Assembly: GCF_042649585.1 (NCBI RefSeq)
Contig: NZ_JBHRZM010000005.1
Location: 1 to 64,000, forward strand
Origin: Helicobacter_F equorum
Lineage (GTDB): Bacteria; Campylobacterota; Campylobacteria; Campylobacterales; Helicobacteraceae
Direction of reading: 5' to 3'
Length of the DNA: 64,000 nt
In this document: positions 17,632-26,462 of the stretch, piece by piece
How positions within the stretch are numbered: the stretch's first letter is position 1
How the letters are laid out: the number at the start of each line of letters is the position of its first letter
Translations under genes and position numbers: made by a program
Notes under the pieces: model-generated
The model's input: the letters and a program-made list of their open reading frames with translations, nothing else
The model's database searches: none
What the model was told of the DNA's origin: nothing

Positions 17632-18064
17632 CAGGGCAGATTCAGAGACACTTGTAGAGGATTTTGTAGTGAAATGTAAAGCTTTTGGTGCACGATTACA
17701 CATACATAATATCTTTAACAATGCCATTGCCAAAGCACAAAAAATCTCTGCTACAAAAGCACAAGAATCTTACTCTGATGCCTTTATGCCATTTCTAAAA
17801 AATACGGCTTCAAGCCTCTGTATCGCACTACACCCACAAGCAAAAATGCTAGATTCTCATCAATTTGCCAGTCTCATTGCAAATCACCGAGAAGTAAATT
17901 TTTTTATTGCAGGTGCGTATGGTTTTGAGGAAAAATTTTTACACTCTATGCAGAATCTAAGTCTCACGCCACTTACCCTAAGTCATAAAATTGCTAAACT
18001 TGTGCTATGTGAGCAGATATATCGAGCACTAAGTATTATGGCAAATCACCCTTACCACAAATAG
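17606..18064 (+). CDS. rlmH: 23S rRNA (pseudouridine1915-N3)-methyltransferase
   Basis: RlmH is a small SPOUT-class enzyme that methylates pseudouridine 1915 of 23S rRNA in assembled 70S ribosomes. The 152-residue protein has usual family length. The SAM-binding knot is visible in the sequence LIANHREVNFFIAGAYGFEEK, matching the FxIGGxxG segment although the second Gly is Ala here. The C terminus ends HPYHK, like the conserved PYHx end of RlmH. It overlaps accD by 26 bases and the dksA-like gene follows at 18 bases. Confidence 0.9.
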   Translation: MKYNLYCINRADSETLVEDFVVKCKAFGARLHIHNIFNNAIAKAQKISATKAQESYSDAFMPFLKNTASSLCIALHPQAKMLDSHQFASLIANHREVNFFIAGAYGFEEKFLHSMQNLSLTPLTLSHKIAKLVLCEQIYRALSIMANHPYHK

Positions 18065-18082
18065 TAGCCAAAAGAGGGAATT

Positions 18083-18466
18083 ATGGATTACGAGTTTTTT
18101 CACGCATTATTAACACAAAGAAGGCAGACTCTAGTAGATTCTATGGTGGAGAAAAAAGAACTTATGGAGCAATGGTATAACTCTAGACTTTCTGATGATA
18201 GCGATGTCGTGGCAGCTGCATTATATGAGACAAAAGTTGCCAATATCTTAGAACTGCAAAAAGCAGAAATTGATGATATAGACTATGCACTCACAAAAAT
18301 CAAAAACAAGACCTACGGAATCTGTGAAATGTGTGATGATGAAATAGATATTGAGCGTTTAAAATTTAAACCGCACGCAAAATATTGCATAGATTGTCGT
18401 GAACATGTAGAAAAAAAACAGATTCTAGAGCAAAAATTAAAAACATCAAAAAACAATAAGGAGTAA
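18083..18466 (+). CDS. dksA: DksA/TraR-type zinc-finger regulator
   Basis: DksA-like proteins bind the secondary channel of RNA polymerase and tune rRNA and stress promoters together with ppGpp. The 127-residue protein has an N-terminal helical hairpin and a C-terminal four-cysteine finger: CEMCDD and YCIDCREH. The coiled-coil tip region reads NSRLSDDSDVVAAALYE, where the paired Asp residues resemble the DxxDxA tip of true DksA. AAGAGGGAA is the ribosome site. The gene ends 2 bases before the next one, so it is in the accD operon. Confidence 0.85.
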   Translation: MDYEFFHALLTQRRQTLVDSMVEKKELMEQWYNSRLSDDSDVVAAALYETKVANILELQKAEIDDIDYALTKIKNKTYGICEMCDDEIDIERLKFKPHAKYCIDCREHVEKKQILEQKLKTSKNNKE

Positions 18467-18468
18467 CA

Positions 18469-19491
18469 ATGCGATTTAAATACTACATAGCGTTTGTCGT
18501 GATATTTTGTGCAATTTTGGGGATATACGCCTACACACTTGAGCTTGGAAATTTTACCCTCACACTCCCAAACAATCGAGATCTTAATCTCCCAGTTACA
18601 CTATGGCTTATTATCATCGTGCTTATCTTTTGTCTTTGTAGCTCTTTGCTTTTTGCATCATCGTGGGCAAACACCTTAATACAATCCTACCGCACACGTA
18701 ACGATTTTAATTATCTCTTTTCGCAAATAAACGAACAAGCACTCAATAAACCTATAGAATCTCGTGTATATAAAAATGCCGATATTTCCAAGCTTTCTAA
18801 GATTTTAGCGCGCTTTTACCTCAAACCGCGATTAGATTCAAAAGAATGCTTTGAGCCAAAGATTGATAAACTCTTTGAAAATTACAAAGATGTGATGAAT
18901 GGTAAAAATGTGGATTTACGCGCCTATAATCTTAGTAAAGAGAATAAATTTTTTATCCAAAATCTTAAAAACAAGATTCAAAGCGATAACAAATTTGCCT
19001 TTAATGCACTTAGTGAAAATAACCCTCAAGAAATTAAAGATTTTGCTCTAATCCAAATTTTAGGCAATGGATCATCTAAGGATTTAGAACGACTATTTAG
19101 TTTGCAAATACCCTATAATGCTTCTATGAAATCTTCACTTATACAAGCCTTTGTCGCTCATAGTGATGTGTTTGATGCACAAAAACTCTCTGACATCTGC
19201 AAACAGATGCACTTTTGTGCCCAAGATTATGTCGAGCTTGCCCAACAAAACCAAACTATCCTCCAACCCGATGCGTGGTATAAACTTTTTGAATCTTTAG
19301 CCAATAATGATGAGCACGCCGAAAATGCACTATTTTATGTGATGTTTGAGCTTGAAATGATTGAAAAAGCCAAAGAACGACGCGCATTGCATGGCAAAGA
19401 TGAATATCGCCTTATTGATGCCTATCTCGATCTTAAAGAAAGCGGGAAACATTATCCGCTTGATATATTCTTTAATCAATGTAATATTTAG
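18469..19491 (+). CDS. Conserved Helicobacter membrane protein, unknown
   Basis: I recognise no enzyme family. The 340-residue protein has two N-terminal membrane helices (about residues 7-25 and 45-65) that loosely resemble the LapA topology. A long, mostly helical and charged cytoplasmic domain follows. AAGGAG precedes the ATG 2 bases after the dksA-like stop. A comparable protein lies at this place in H. pylori (HP0947), which supports a conserved role tied to the accD-rlmH-dksA operon. It could be a membrane scaffold, but nothing in the sequence shows this. Confidence 0.75.
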   Translation: MRFKYYIAFVVIFCAILGIYAYTLELGNFTLTLPNNRDLNLPVTLWLIIIVLIFCLCSSLLFASSWANTLIQSYRTRNDFNYLFSQINEQALNKPIESRVYKNADISKLSKILARFYLKPRLDSKECFEPKIDKLFENYKDVMNGKNVDLRAYNLSKENKFFIQNLKNKIQSDNKFAFNALSENNPQEIKDFALIQILGNGSSKDLERLFSLQIPYNASMKSSLIQAFVAHSDVFDAQKLSDICKQMHFCAQDYVELAQQNQTILQPDAWYKLFESLANNDEHAENALFYVMFELEMIEKAKERRALHGKDEYRLIDAYLDLKESGKHYPLDIFFNQCNI

Positions 19492-19499
19492 GAGCTACT

Positions 19500-20894
19500 A
19501 TGATCGCACCATTAGATTCTGCGCATATACGTGCACTCAAAAATATTGTAGGTGAAGAAAACTGCTATGATGACACTGCCCATCGCATAGCATATTGCTA
19601 TGATGCTACAAGAGAGCGTTATGAACCTCAAGCAGTGGTATATCCAAAAGATGAACACGATGTAAGTGAGGTGCTTAAATACTGCAACACACATAAAATA
19701 GCTATCATTCCTCGTGGTGCAGGAAGTGGCTTTACAGGTGGTGCGCTACCAGCAAATGGTGGGATTGTCCTAGCACTTGAAAAATACTTTAATCAGATTC
19801 TAGAAATTGATGAAAAAAATCTCATCGCACGCGTGCAACCAGGAGTGATTAACAAGCATTTTCAAAATGAAGTAGAAAAACGAGGACTCTTTTATCCACC
19901 GGATCCTGCAAGCCAAGAATATAGCACCTTGGGTGGCAATGTCAGTGAAAATGCTGGTGGTATGCGCGCTGCAAAATATGGTATCACCAAAGATTATGTT
20001 ATGGCACTACGTGCCGTACTACCTAATGGGGATATTATCAAAGCCGGTAAAAAAACGATTAAAGATGTAGCAGGATATAATATCGCAGGGATTCTCATTG
20101 CTAGTGAGGGAACTCTGGCTGTCATCACAGAAATCACACTCAAACTCATCGCCAAGCCAAAACTTCGCCAATCTGCTATGGGTGTGTTTGCTACTATCAA
20201 TGACGCAATGAATGCTGTCTATAAAACAATGGCAAGTGGCATTACGCCTGTGGCTATGGAATTTTTGGATAACCTTAGTATTCGTGCAGTTGAAGAACGC
20301 TTTTCTAAAGGCTTGCCTACAGACGCTGGTGCTATCCTTATTACACAAGTAGATGGGGATATGCAAGAGGTATTAGACTATCAACTTACCCAACTTGAGC
20401 AAAAATTTAAAGAAAATGGATGCACGGATTTCAAAAAAGCCAAAAACACCAAAGAAGAGGAAGATCTTTGGTTTGCTAGACGCAATGCTAGCCAAAGTAT
20501 CACAATTTATGGCAAAAAGAAACTCAATGAAGATATTACCGTCCCTCGATCGCGTTTACCCGAACTTTTGGAACACATCAACCGCTTAAGCCAACAATAT
20601 AACTTCAAAATTCCGTGTTTTGGGCACACAGGCGATGGCAATGTGCATACCAATGTCATGGTACCAAACCCTGATGATCCAGAGGAATTGGCGCGTGGCT
20701 ATGCATGCATAGAAGAGATTTTTAGAGTCGCTGTGGATTTAGAAGGGACATTAAGTGGTGAGCATGGCATTGGACTAACAAAAGCTCCATTTATGCCACT
20801 AGCATTTAGTGAAGAGGAAATGAATCTCTTTAGGGTTATCAAACACGCCTTTGATCCTAATAATATTTTAAATCCGGGCAAAATGGGACTATAA
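19500..20894 (+). CDS. glcD: FAD-linked (S)-2-hydroxy-acid/glycolate oxidase subunit GlcD
   Basis: GlcD-type flavoproteins oxidise glycolate or D-lactate. The 464-residue protein has the PCMH FAD-binding fold with IIPRGAGSGFTGGALP (about residues 70-85), YSTLGGNVSENAGGMRAAKYG and YNIAGILIASEGTLAVIT. The C-terminal cap ends with GHTGDGNVHTNVM and GTLSGEHGIGLTKAPF, which carry the substrate His residues. The start has TAGGAGC upstream. No glcE or glcF gene is adjacent. It follows the membrane protein gene by 8 bases and may be the last gene of that operon. A hairpin overlaps its stop codon. Confidence 0.92.
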   Translation: MIAPLDSAHIRALKNIVGEENCYDDTAHRIAYCYDATRERYEPQAVVYPKDEHDVSEVLKYCNTHKIAIIPRGAGSGFTGGALPANGGIVLALEKYFNQILEIDEKNLIARVQPGVINKHFQNEVEKRGLFYPPDPASQEYSTLGGNVSENAGGMRAAKYGITKDYVMALRAVLPNGDIIKAGKKTIKDVAGYNIAGILIASEGTLAVITEITLKLIAKPKLRQSAMGVFATINDAMNAVYKTMASGITPVAMEFLDNLSIRAVEERFSKGLPTDAGAILITQVDGDMQEVLDYQLTQLEQKFKENGCTDFKKAKNTKEEEDLWFARRNASQSITIYGKKKLNEDITVPRSRLPELLEHINRLSQQYNFKIPCFGHTGDGNVHTNVMVPNPDDPEELARGYACIEEIFRVAVDLEGTLSGEHGIGLTKAPFMPLAFSEEEMNLFRVIKHAFDPNNILNPGKMGL

Positions 20895-20901
20895 AGTCCC
20901 A
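20884..20901. terminator. Hairpin overlapping the glcD stop
   Basis: TGGGACT (20884-20890) pairs with AGTCCCA (20895-20901) across an ATAA loop containing the stop codon. It lies between convergent glcD and the ABC-F gene. Only a short TTTT follows about 9 bases later on the plus strand, so termination strength is uncertain. Confidence 0.5.
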
Positions 20902-20911
20902 CGCAATACTT

Positions 20912-22519
20912 TTAAGATACTTTAGATTCTAAGTATTCTTCATAACTTCCGCGAAAATCAACGACCTTTGCTGCACCATTTTCTTGTGGTATAAGCTCGA
21001 TAATACGATTCGCATAGGCATCAATAAGCTCTCTATCGTGACTTACGCATATCACATTCCCACCAAATCGATATAATGCCTCGCCAAGCGCTATAATGGA
21101 TTCAAGGTCAAGATGATTGGTAGGCTCATCAAGCACCAAGAAATTTCCACCTTCAAGCATAATTTTGCTTAACACCATTCTGTGTTTTTCCCCACCACTT
21201 AAGGCATTGATTGATTTTTCTTGCTCTTCTCCACTAAAAAGCATTCTTCCAAGTGCATTGCGTATCTCTGTGCTTTCTTTCTTCTTATCAAAACCCCTAA
21301 GCCATTCATACAAGCTCTCCTCACCTCGTATCTCTTCACTCACATTTTGAGGGAAATAACTACGCTCTATAGTTGCGCCCCATTTCACAACGCCAGAATC
21401 TGCAATAAGCTCCTCAACCAAAATCTGCAATAATGTGCTTTTTCCCACACCATTTGCTCCAATGAGTGCAATCTTATCACCGGGCAAAATTTTTAGACTT
21501 AAATTTTCTAGTATTTTTTTTGTGCCATAACTTTTAGAGATATTTTCACATTCCAATGCTTCATTACCAATCGTGCGGTTTGGTTTAAAAACAATACTAG
21601 GATCGCGCCTTGAGCTTACCGCAAGATTCTGTATATCCAATTTGTCAAGTTGTTTTTGGCGACTTGTGGCTTGTTTTGCCTTTGATGCATTAGCTGAAAA
21701 TCTACGGATAAAATTTTCTAATTCCTCTTTTTCTTTGAGCTTTTTGTTACGATCGGCTTCTTGTTGCTTAGCAATCAAAGTGGAAACAATATACCAATCA
21801 TCATAATTTCCGCTAAACTCGCGCACACTTCCAAAATCCATATCCAAAATATGCGTGCAAACGCTATTAAGAAAATGCCTATCATGTGAAATCACAACCA
21901 TCGTGCCTTCATGGCGTTTTAAACTTTCTTCTAGCCACGCAATTGAAGGCAAATCAAGGTTATTTGTCGGTTCATCTAAAAGCAAAATATCGGGCTTAGG
22001 AAAAAGTGCTTGGGCTAAGAGAATCTTAAATTTATCCCCACCTGTTAATGTACTCATCAAATCATCATGCATAGGTGCTGGGAATCCTAAATCTTCTAGA
22101 ATCTTTTGTATTACCACGTCATATTCATACATAGGATCTTCTTCGGCACAAACCATCTCGAGCTCACCTAATTCATTATTCACTGCTTCATCGCTCAAAT
22201 CTGCATTTTCATACAAATATTCTTTGCGTTTTATGGCATCATATAATCGCTTATTGCCAATAAGCACTGCATCTTTAAGACTTAAATCCTCAAAAGCATA
22301 TTGATCCTGCCCCAAAACTCCAAGTCTAGCATTCGGCGAGATAACCACCTCTCCGCCACTAGCTTCATACATACCACTTAAAATTTTTAAAAAAGTTGAT
22401 TTTCCAGCACCATTAGCCCCAATAAGCCCATAGCGCTTTCCAGAATCTAAGGTAATATTAACATTTTCAAAGAGTTTCTTTGTCGGATAACGCATTGAGA
22501 GATTAATAGTCTGTAACAT
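20912..22519 (-). CDS. ABC-F family ATPase (YbiT-like)
   Basis: ABC-F proteins have two ATPase domains and no membrane part; they act on the ribosome, mostly at the E site, to rescue stalled or non-productive states. The 535-residue protein has Walker A motifs GANGAGKST (about residue 34) and GANGVGKST (about 355). Its signatures are LTGGDKFKILLAQAL and LSGGEKHRMVLSKIM, with Walker B LLLDEPTNNLD and LVLDEPTNHLD. The charged interdomain linker (KLKEKEELENFIRRF region) is present. It is 7 bases upstream of nothing co-directional except the chemoreceptor gene, which precedes it. Length and signatures fit the YbiT group; an antibiotic-protection role is not implied. Confidence 0.92.
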   Translation of the reverse strand: MLQTINLSMRYPTKKLFENVNITLDSGKRYGLIGANGAGKSTFLKILSGMYEASGGEVVISPNARLGVLGQDQYAFEDLSLKDAVLIGNKRLYDAIKRKEYLYENADLSDEAVNNELGELEMVCAEEDPMYEYDVVIQKILEDLGFPAPMHDDLMSTLTGGDKFKILLAQALFPKPDILLLDEPTNNLDLPSIAWLEESLKRHEGTMVVISHDRHFLNSVCTHILDMDFGSVREFSGNYDDWYIVSTLIAKQQEADRNKKLKEKEELENFIRRFSANASKAKQATSRQKQLDKLDIQNLAVSSRRDPSIVFKPNRTIGNEALECENISKSYGTKKILENLSLKILPGDKIALIGANGVGKSTLLQILVEELIADSGVVKWGATIERSYFPQNVSEEIRGEESLYEWLRGFDKKKESTEIRNALGRMLFSGEEQEKSINALSGGEKHRMVLSKIMLEGGNFLVLDEPTNHLDLESIIALGEALYRFGGNVICVSHDRELIDAYANRIIELIPQENGAAKVVDFRGSYEEYLESKVS

Positions 22520-22526
22520 ATGACAC

Positions 22527-24164
22527 CTATATTTTGAAATGCGCTATATGTTGTTTGAGTGTTGCTGAAATTTGCTCCAAACTCTCACTCGCACTTGTAT
22601 TTTTCTCCATAAGTTCAGCTGTTTGCTTAGAAATTTCTGCCATTTTAGAAATAGTTGTATTTACTTGTCCGATGACTTCTACTTGCTCATGTGAAGCTTT
22701 TGCCACATCTTTTGCTTTTGTGAGCGAATCTTGAGCTTGTTGGTGAATTTCATTAAGAATATTTGTCGCCTCATGTGCAAGCTGCAAACCTTTTTCGGCT
22801 TGTGGTACGGCTGCCTCCATAGCCTCAACGCTTGTTTGCGTTTCACTTTGGATAATTTGTATCATTGCCGCGATTTCTGAAGTTGCATCTTGGGTGCGTT
22901 CTGCAAGCTGACGCACAGAATCCGCCACCACCGCAAAACCTCTTCCGTGCTCACCTGCCCTTGCTGCTTCGATTGCAGCATTGAGCGCCAAGAGATTTGT
23001 TTGATCTGCAATATCTTTGATAAGCTGTGTGCTTGAACTAATATCTTGTGCGTGTTTTTCAAGTGATTTAATATGCTCATTAGAACTATTTACCGTCTGG
23101 GCAATTCTTTCGATCTCACTCACAGTTTGTGTAAGTGCATCACGACCTTTTTGAGAAAGTTCTGTTGTGCGTGAGGAGTTTTCTTCTGTTTGTGTTGCTA
23201 CTTGAGCTATGTTATCTGTATTTTGTGCAATTTCATGAATCTTTTGTGCCGAATCTGATGAAGACTGCACTTGTTGAGTTAATACCTTAGTCGCTTCGTC
23301 TGAAGATTCTGCCACGCTTTTAGCTTTGAGGTTAAGATCTTGGGCATTGCTTGTAAGCTCACGCACGATTATCTTGAGTTGCTCTTGCATTTTTGCTGTA
23401 GCATCTAGCAAGCTATTTGGGACTTTTGTGCCAATATCTTGCTGGAGGTTACCTTGTGCAATCTTACGCATAATCTCTGCCACCACTCTAGGTTCACCAC
23501 CAAGAGAAGACATAAGATTCTTGATAATAAATACAGAAACAAGCACAGCGATAACAACAGCAATAATAGTAAGCCAAATGGCAGTGGTAAGATATGAAGA
23601 AACACTTGCTTGTTCTATATCACTAGCCACCTTGTTTTTAGCCTCCTGATAATCAATAAATTGGTTAATGGCTGTAAGCCATTCTACAAAATACCCCCGC
23701 ACTTTAGAATCTAGCAATGTTGTAGCTTTAGCATTCTCATTAGCAAGAGCAAAATCAATAAGCTGTTTTGCCAAAGGCATAGTCTTTGCCTCTACTGCTT
23801 TAATGTTATTTAAAATCCCTTTTTCCTTTTCATCTACCATGTCAGCATTTTGAAAAATCTCATCAAGTTGTTTGGCGTTGGTAGCATAGTTTTCTTCAAG
23901 CTTTTGGATAAGTTTGTAGGTTTCTTGCATTTCTTTAGATTCTACAAACAAAATAATATCTCTAATGGCTACAGATCGATCATGAACACTACCACGGAAA
24001 TTAATAGCATACCTTTGTTTGACAGAATTCACTTGATTAATTTCTTCTAATGTCTCAGAAATAAAACTTACCTTCATGTATCCTACGACGACAATAACCA
24101 AAATAAGCGTAACAAGAATACCAAATCCTAGACTTAGCTGCGAACGAACGGACAGATTTTTCAT
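22527..24164 (-). CDS. Methyl-accepting chemotaxis protein with four-helix-bundle sensor
   Basis: This receptor reports attractants or repellents to CheA. The 545-residue protein has a first membrane helix (about 10-32), a periplasmic 4HB sensor of about 150 residues (NQVNSVKQRYAINFRGSVHD region near the start), a second helix (about 190-213), HAMP, and the signalling hairpin with the conserved tip IADQTNLLALNAAIEAARAG and GFAVVADSVRQLAERT. Helices rich in Gln/Glu/Ser pairs offer methylation sites. AGGAGAA precedes the ATG, and a TATAAT box stands at 24196-24201. No CheR/CheB-binding pentapeptide is seen at the C terminus. Ligand unknown. Confidence 0.95.
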   Translation of the reverse strand: MKNLSVRSQLSLGFGILVTLILVIVVVGYMKVSFISETLEEINQVNSVKQRYAINFRGSVHDRSVAIRDIILFVESKEMQETYKLIQKLEENYATNAKQLDEIFQNADMVDEKEKGILNNIKAVEAKTMPLAKQLIDFALANENAKATTLLDSKVRGYFVEWLTAINQFIDYQEAKNKVASDIEQASVSSYLTTAIWLTIIAVVIAVLVSVFIIKNLMSSLGGEPRVVAEIMRKIAQGNLQQDIGTKVPNSLLDATAKMQEQLKIIVRELTSNAQDLNLKAKSVAESSDEATKVLTQQVQSSSDSAQKIHEIAQNTDNIAQVATQTEENSSRTTELSQKGRDALTQTVSEIERIAQTVNSSNEHIKSLEKHAQDISSSTQLIKDIADQTNLLALNAAIEAARAGEHGRGFAVVADSVRQLAERTQDATSEIAAMIQIIQSETQTSVEAMEAAVPQAEKGLQLAHEATNILNEIHQQAQDSLTKAKDVAKASHEQVEVIGQVNTTISKMAEISKQTAELMEKNTSASESLEQISATLKQHIAHFKI

Positions 24165-24195
24165 TAAATTCTCCTACATCAAAACTACTAGTGTT

Positions 24196-24201
24196 ATTAT
24201 A
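24196..24201 (-). promoter_or_regulatory. Putative -10 box of the chemoreceptor gene
   Basis: TATAAT on the minus strand lies 31 bases before the chemoreceptor start codon, inside the 63-base gap after the CoA-binding protein gene. No convincing -35 box is visible. Confidence 0.5.
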
Positions 24202-24227
24202 TTTAAATTTCTTGTATTTGAGGTAAA

Positions 24228-24647
24228 TTACAACTTAGCGTATTCGATTTTTATACATTTATCCTGCACATTTGGGATATGAGAATCACCAAGGCGACGT
24301 GCCACCTCATCACTATGTATCCCTAATTGCATCCAAAATACCCCAACACTTCCGTGTGGCAACGACAATATCTCTTCTGCAAGTTCCTCACAAGCCCTTG
24401 CATTACGAAAAGCTACAACAATATCAAAATGCTTTTTATCTTGCACTGCTTCGCTGAGGCTTTGATACACTTTCTCTCCCAAAATTATGTCCTCTTTTGG
24501 ATAGATAGGCGTGATGTCAAAATTGTGATCTTGTAAATATTGTGCTACTTGAAAACTATCTTTTTGTGAATCTGGACTTAATCCACATATGGCTATACTT
24601 TTTGCATTTATAAGCAGTGAAGCTATATCTTGATTGCTAAGATTCAT
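24228..24647 (-). CDS. CoA-binding (YccU-type) Rossmann protein
   Basis: The 139-residue protein is a stand-alone CoA-binding domain like that of succinyl-CoA synthetase alpha. It has IAICGLSPDSQKDSFQVAQYL, a Rossmann turn with GLSP, then YPKEDIILGEKVYQSL, DIVVAFRNARACEELAEEIL and VFWMQLGIHSDEVAR, all matching the family pattern. The exact role of YccU proteins is not settled. It starts inside the last codons of the EamA transporter gene (4-base ATGA overlap) and is surely co-translated with it. Confidence 0.88.
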   Translation of the reverse strand: MNLSNQDIASLLINAKSIAICGLSPDSQKDSFQVAQYLQDHNFDITPIYPKEDIILGEKVYQSLSEAVQDKKHFDIVVAFRNARACEELAEEILSLPHGSVGVFWMQLGIHSDEVARRLGDSHIPNVQDKCIKIEYAKL

Positions 24648-25582
24648 ATTCTTTCTCCTTTGATACTTCTAAGATCTTTTAAAAGGCTTGGTAAGCCAAT
24701 GATGATACCAGAAAGAATCACAAGCACCATACCAAGTGCCACACTTATATGTGGCAACGCATCACCAAGCATAATGCCAAAAATAAGCCCAAACACAACG
24801 CGTGTATAATCAATGGGTGCAACGATACCAGCTGGTGCCAACATATAGGCTTTTGTCAAAAAATACTGCCCAAATGTCCCAAAAATCCCCATAATTAACA
24901 CAATAATCCATTCACTTGGGCTAGGATTGCTCCATACTGCACTCCAAGAATGCTCCAAAAATGCCTGCGTAATCAAAATCCCTAAACTAACGACACTCAT
25001 CGTAATCCCAAATACCAACACCACAACATTATCATCAAAATATCCCTTGAGATTGCGTAGGCTGATAAAAGCAAGTGCCATCATCAATCCACCAATGATC
25101 CCCACGATAATATTTAATACAGGAATTGAATTAAAATGAGGATCGCAAATAAGCACAATACCGCCAAAACCAAGTAAAGTCGCAAACAAAACCACAAAAC
25201 CTACACGTTCTCTAAGAAAAATCATAGACAACAACACAACATAAATAGGCATTGTTTGTGAAAAAGTCGAAGCCACACCAAGTGAAATTTGCGTAATATT
25301 ATAAAAAAGTGCAAGCATACTTAACCCACCAAAAAATGAACGCAAAAATAACAGCCACCAACCGCCTTGCTTTGTCTTCTTTTTGGGTGGTTTACATGCA
25401 AAAAATACAAGCAACAATACCACCATAATAATAGATCGAAAAAAGATACTCTCAACAGCACTCATTACAGGAGCCAAAATCTTAACACACGCATTCATCA
25501 TCGCAAAAAAAAGTGCGGAAACAAACATATTAATAATACCAAGGCTAATGTGCGAATAATGTGCTACATATAAGCGCTTCAT
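24644..25582 (-). CDS. EamA/DMT-family transporter
   Basis: The 312-residue inner-membrane protein has ten predicted helices in two EamA repeats, the pattern of the drug/metabolite transporter superfamily, which exports amino acids, nucleobases or other metabolites. Repeat 1 includes ISLGVASTFSQTMPIYVVLLSMIFLRERV, and repeat 2 ends PIDYTRVVFGLIFGIMLGD. The second-repeat YTRVVF and PIDY motifs are typical. It is between the MORN lipoprotein gene (4 bases upstream) and the CoA-binding gene (overlap), so all three form one transcript. The substrate cannot be deduced. Confidence 0.9.
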   Translation of the reverse strand: MKRLYVAHYSHISLGIINMFVSALFFAMMNACVKILAPVMSAVESIFFRSIIMVVLLLVFFACKPPKKKTKQGGWWLLFLRSFFGGLSMLALFYNITQISLGVASTFSQTMPIYVVLLSMIFLRERVGFVVLFATLLGFGGIVLICDPHFNSIPVLNIIVGIIGGLMMALAFISLRNLKGYFDDNVVVLVFGITMSVVSLGILITQAFLEHSWSAVWSNPSPSEWIIVLIMGIFGTFGQYFLTKAYMLAPAGIVAPIDYTRVVFGLIFGIMLGDALPHISVALGMVLVILSGIIIGLPSLLKDLRSIKGERI

Positions 25583-25586
25583 AATA

Positions 25587-26357
25587 CTAGATTTTTCCCT
25601 TTATATCATGTGTTGTGCGGGCGATCTCCCTTCCATCACGATAAATGATAGTGTATTTAAGCACACCACTTGGCGTATATAGTTTAGATTCTCCATTGGC
25701 TAAATCATTGGCATAATTGCCTCTCTCACGCAAAGCCCCATGCCGATAATACCACAGCGACTCTCCGTTAGCATCACCATTGACAAAAAACATTTGTGTG
25801 CGAACCTGCCCATTGTCATAATACCATTTTGTCCAACCATCTTGCTTACCATCTTTGAAACTAATCTCCCACGCAAGAGTGCCATTATTATGATATAATC
25901 GCACTATGCCTGTATAGTTATAATCCACAGATTCTCCATCGCTAGATTGCACAACAAGGTCTTTGTAGGCAAATTTTAGTCCTTGCGAATCTTTGGGTTT
26001 TTGTTCCTCAGTTGTTGTGGTGCTATCTTGAGTGTTAGTAGTGTTTTGTGCTTGTGAATCTTGTGTATGAGGAGCGGGCTTTGGTGGTGTTGATTGTATA
26101 TCTCTTTTAGTCTTTGGGGGCTTTGTGTCATTTTTTTGTGCTACATTATAGGAAGTTTGTGAGTTATGTGGATTTGTGCTAGTTTTTTGTGAATTTATGT
26201 GCAAGACTTGTGTGCTGCTTTCAAGTGTAGAATTTTGGGATGTGCAACTTTGCAAACACAACCCTACACACAGCAAACCAACACATCCTAAAATCCCTAA
26301 AAAACTTGATTTCAATAAAGAGTCCTTATCCCTAAGCATTCCACAAACGATATACAT
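25587..26357 (-). CDS. MORN/YwqK-repeat lipoprotein
   Basis: The 256-residue protein has a lipoprotein signal with lipobox LQSC (about residue 38) and should be membrane anchored on the periplasmic or surface side. A low-complexity Ser/Thr/Gln/Asn/Pro linker follows. The C-terminal half has about four repeats of the YwqK/MORN-variant type: LYHNNGTLAWEISFKDGKQ, WYYDNGQVRTQMFFVNGD, WYYRHGALRERGNYANDL and YTPSGVLKYTIIYRDGRE. Such repeats are often linked to peripheral membrane proteins, and their function is unknown. An alternative ATG at 26339 gives a more typical lipoprotein signal length; neither start has a good ribosome site. A minus-strand TATAAA at 26391-26396 may be its -10. Confidence 0.8.
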   Translation of the reverse strand: MYIVCGMLRDKDSLLKSSFLGILGCVGLLCVGLCLQSCTSQNSTLESSTQVLHINSQKTSTNPHNSQTSYNVAQKNDTKPPKTKRDIQSTPPKPAPHTQDSQAQNTTNTQDSTTTTEEQKPKDSQGLKFAYKDLVVQSSDGESVDYNYTGIVRLYHNNGTLAWEISFKDGKQDGWTKWYYDNGQVRTQMFFVNGDANGESLWYYRHGALRERGNYANDLANGESKLYTPSGVLKYTIIYRDGREIARTTHDIKGKI

Positions 26358-26407
26358 AAATCGTAAAATTGTGCAAAGATTTTATAGGCTTTAAATAAAT
26401 ATCCCAC

Positions 26408-26413
26408 TATAAT
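26408..26413 (+). promoter_or_regulatory. Putative -10 box of dnaE
   Basis: TATAAT stands 50 bases upstream of the dnaE ATG, in the divergent spacer shared with the MORN lipoprotein gene. No clear -35 is present. Confidence 0.5.
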
Positions 26414-26462
26414 ACAAAGATTAAACAATCTATTCAAAAACCTCTCTAGTAAAGGATTTACT

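Noticed and set aside
21855..22304. 149-codon open frame on the plus strand
   Set aside because: It is opposite the ABC-F gene N-terminal ATPase domain and shows no domain.
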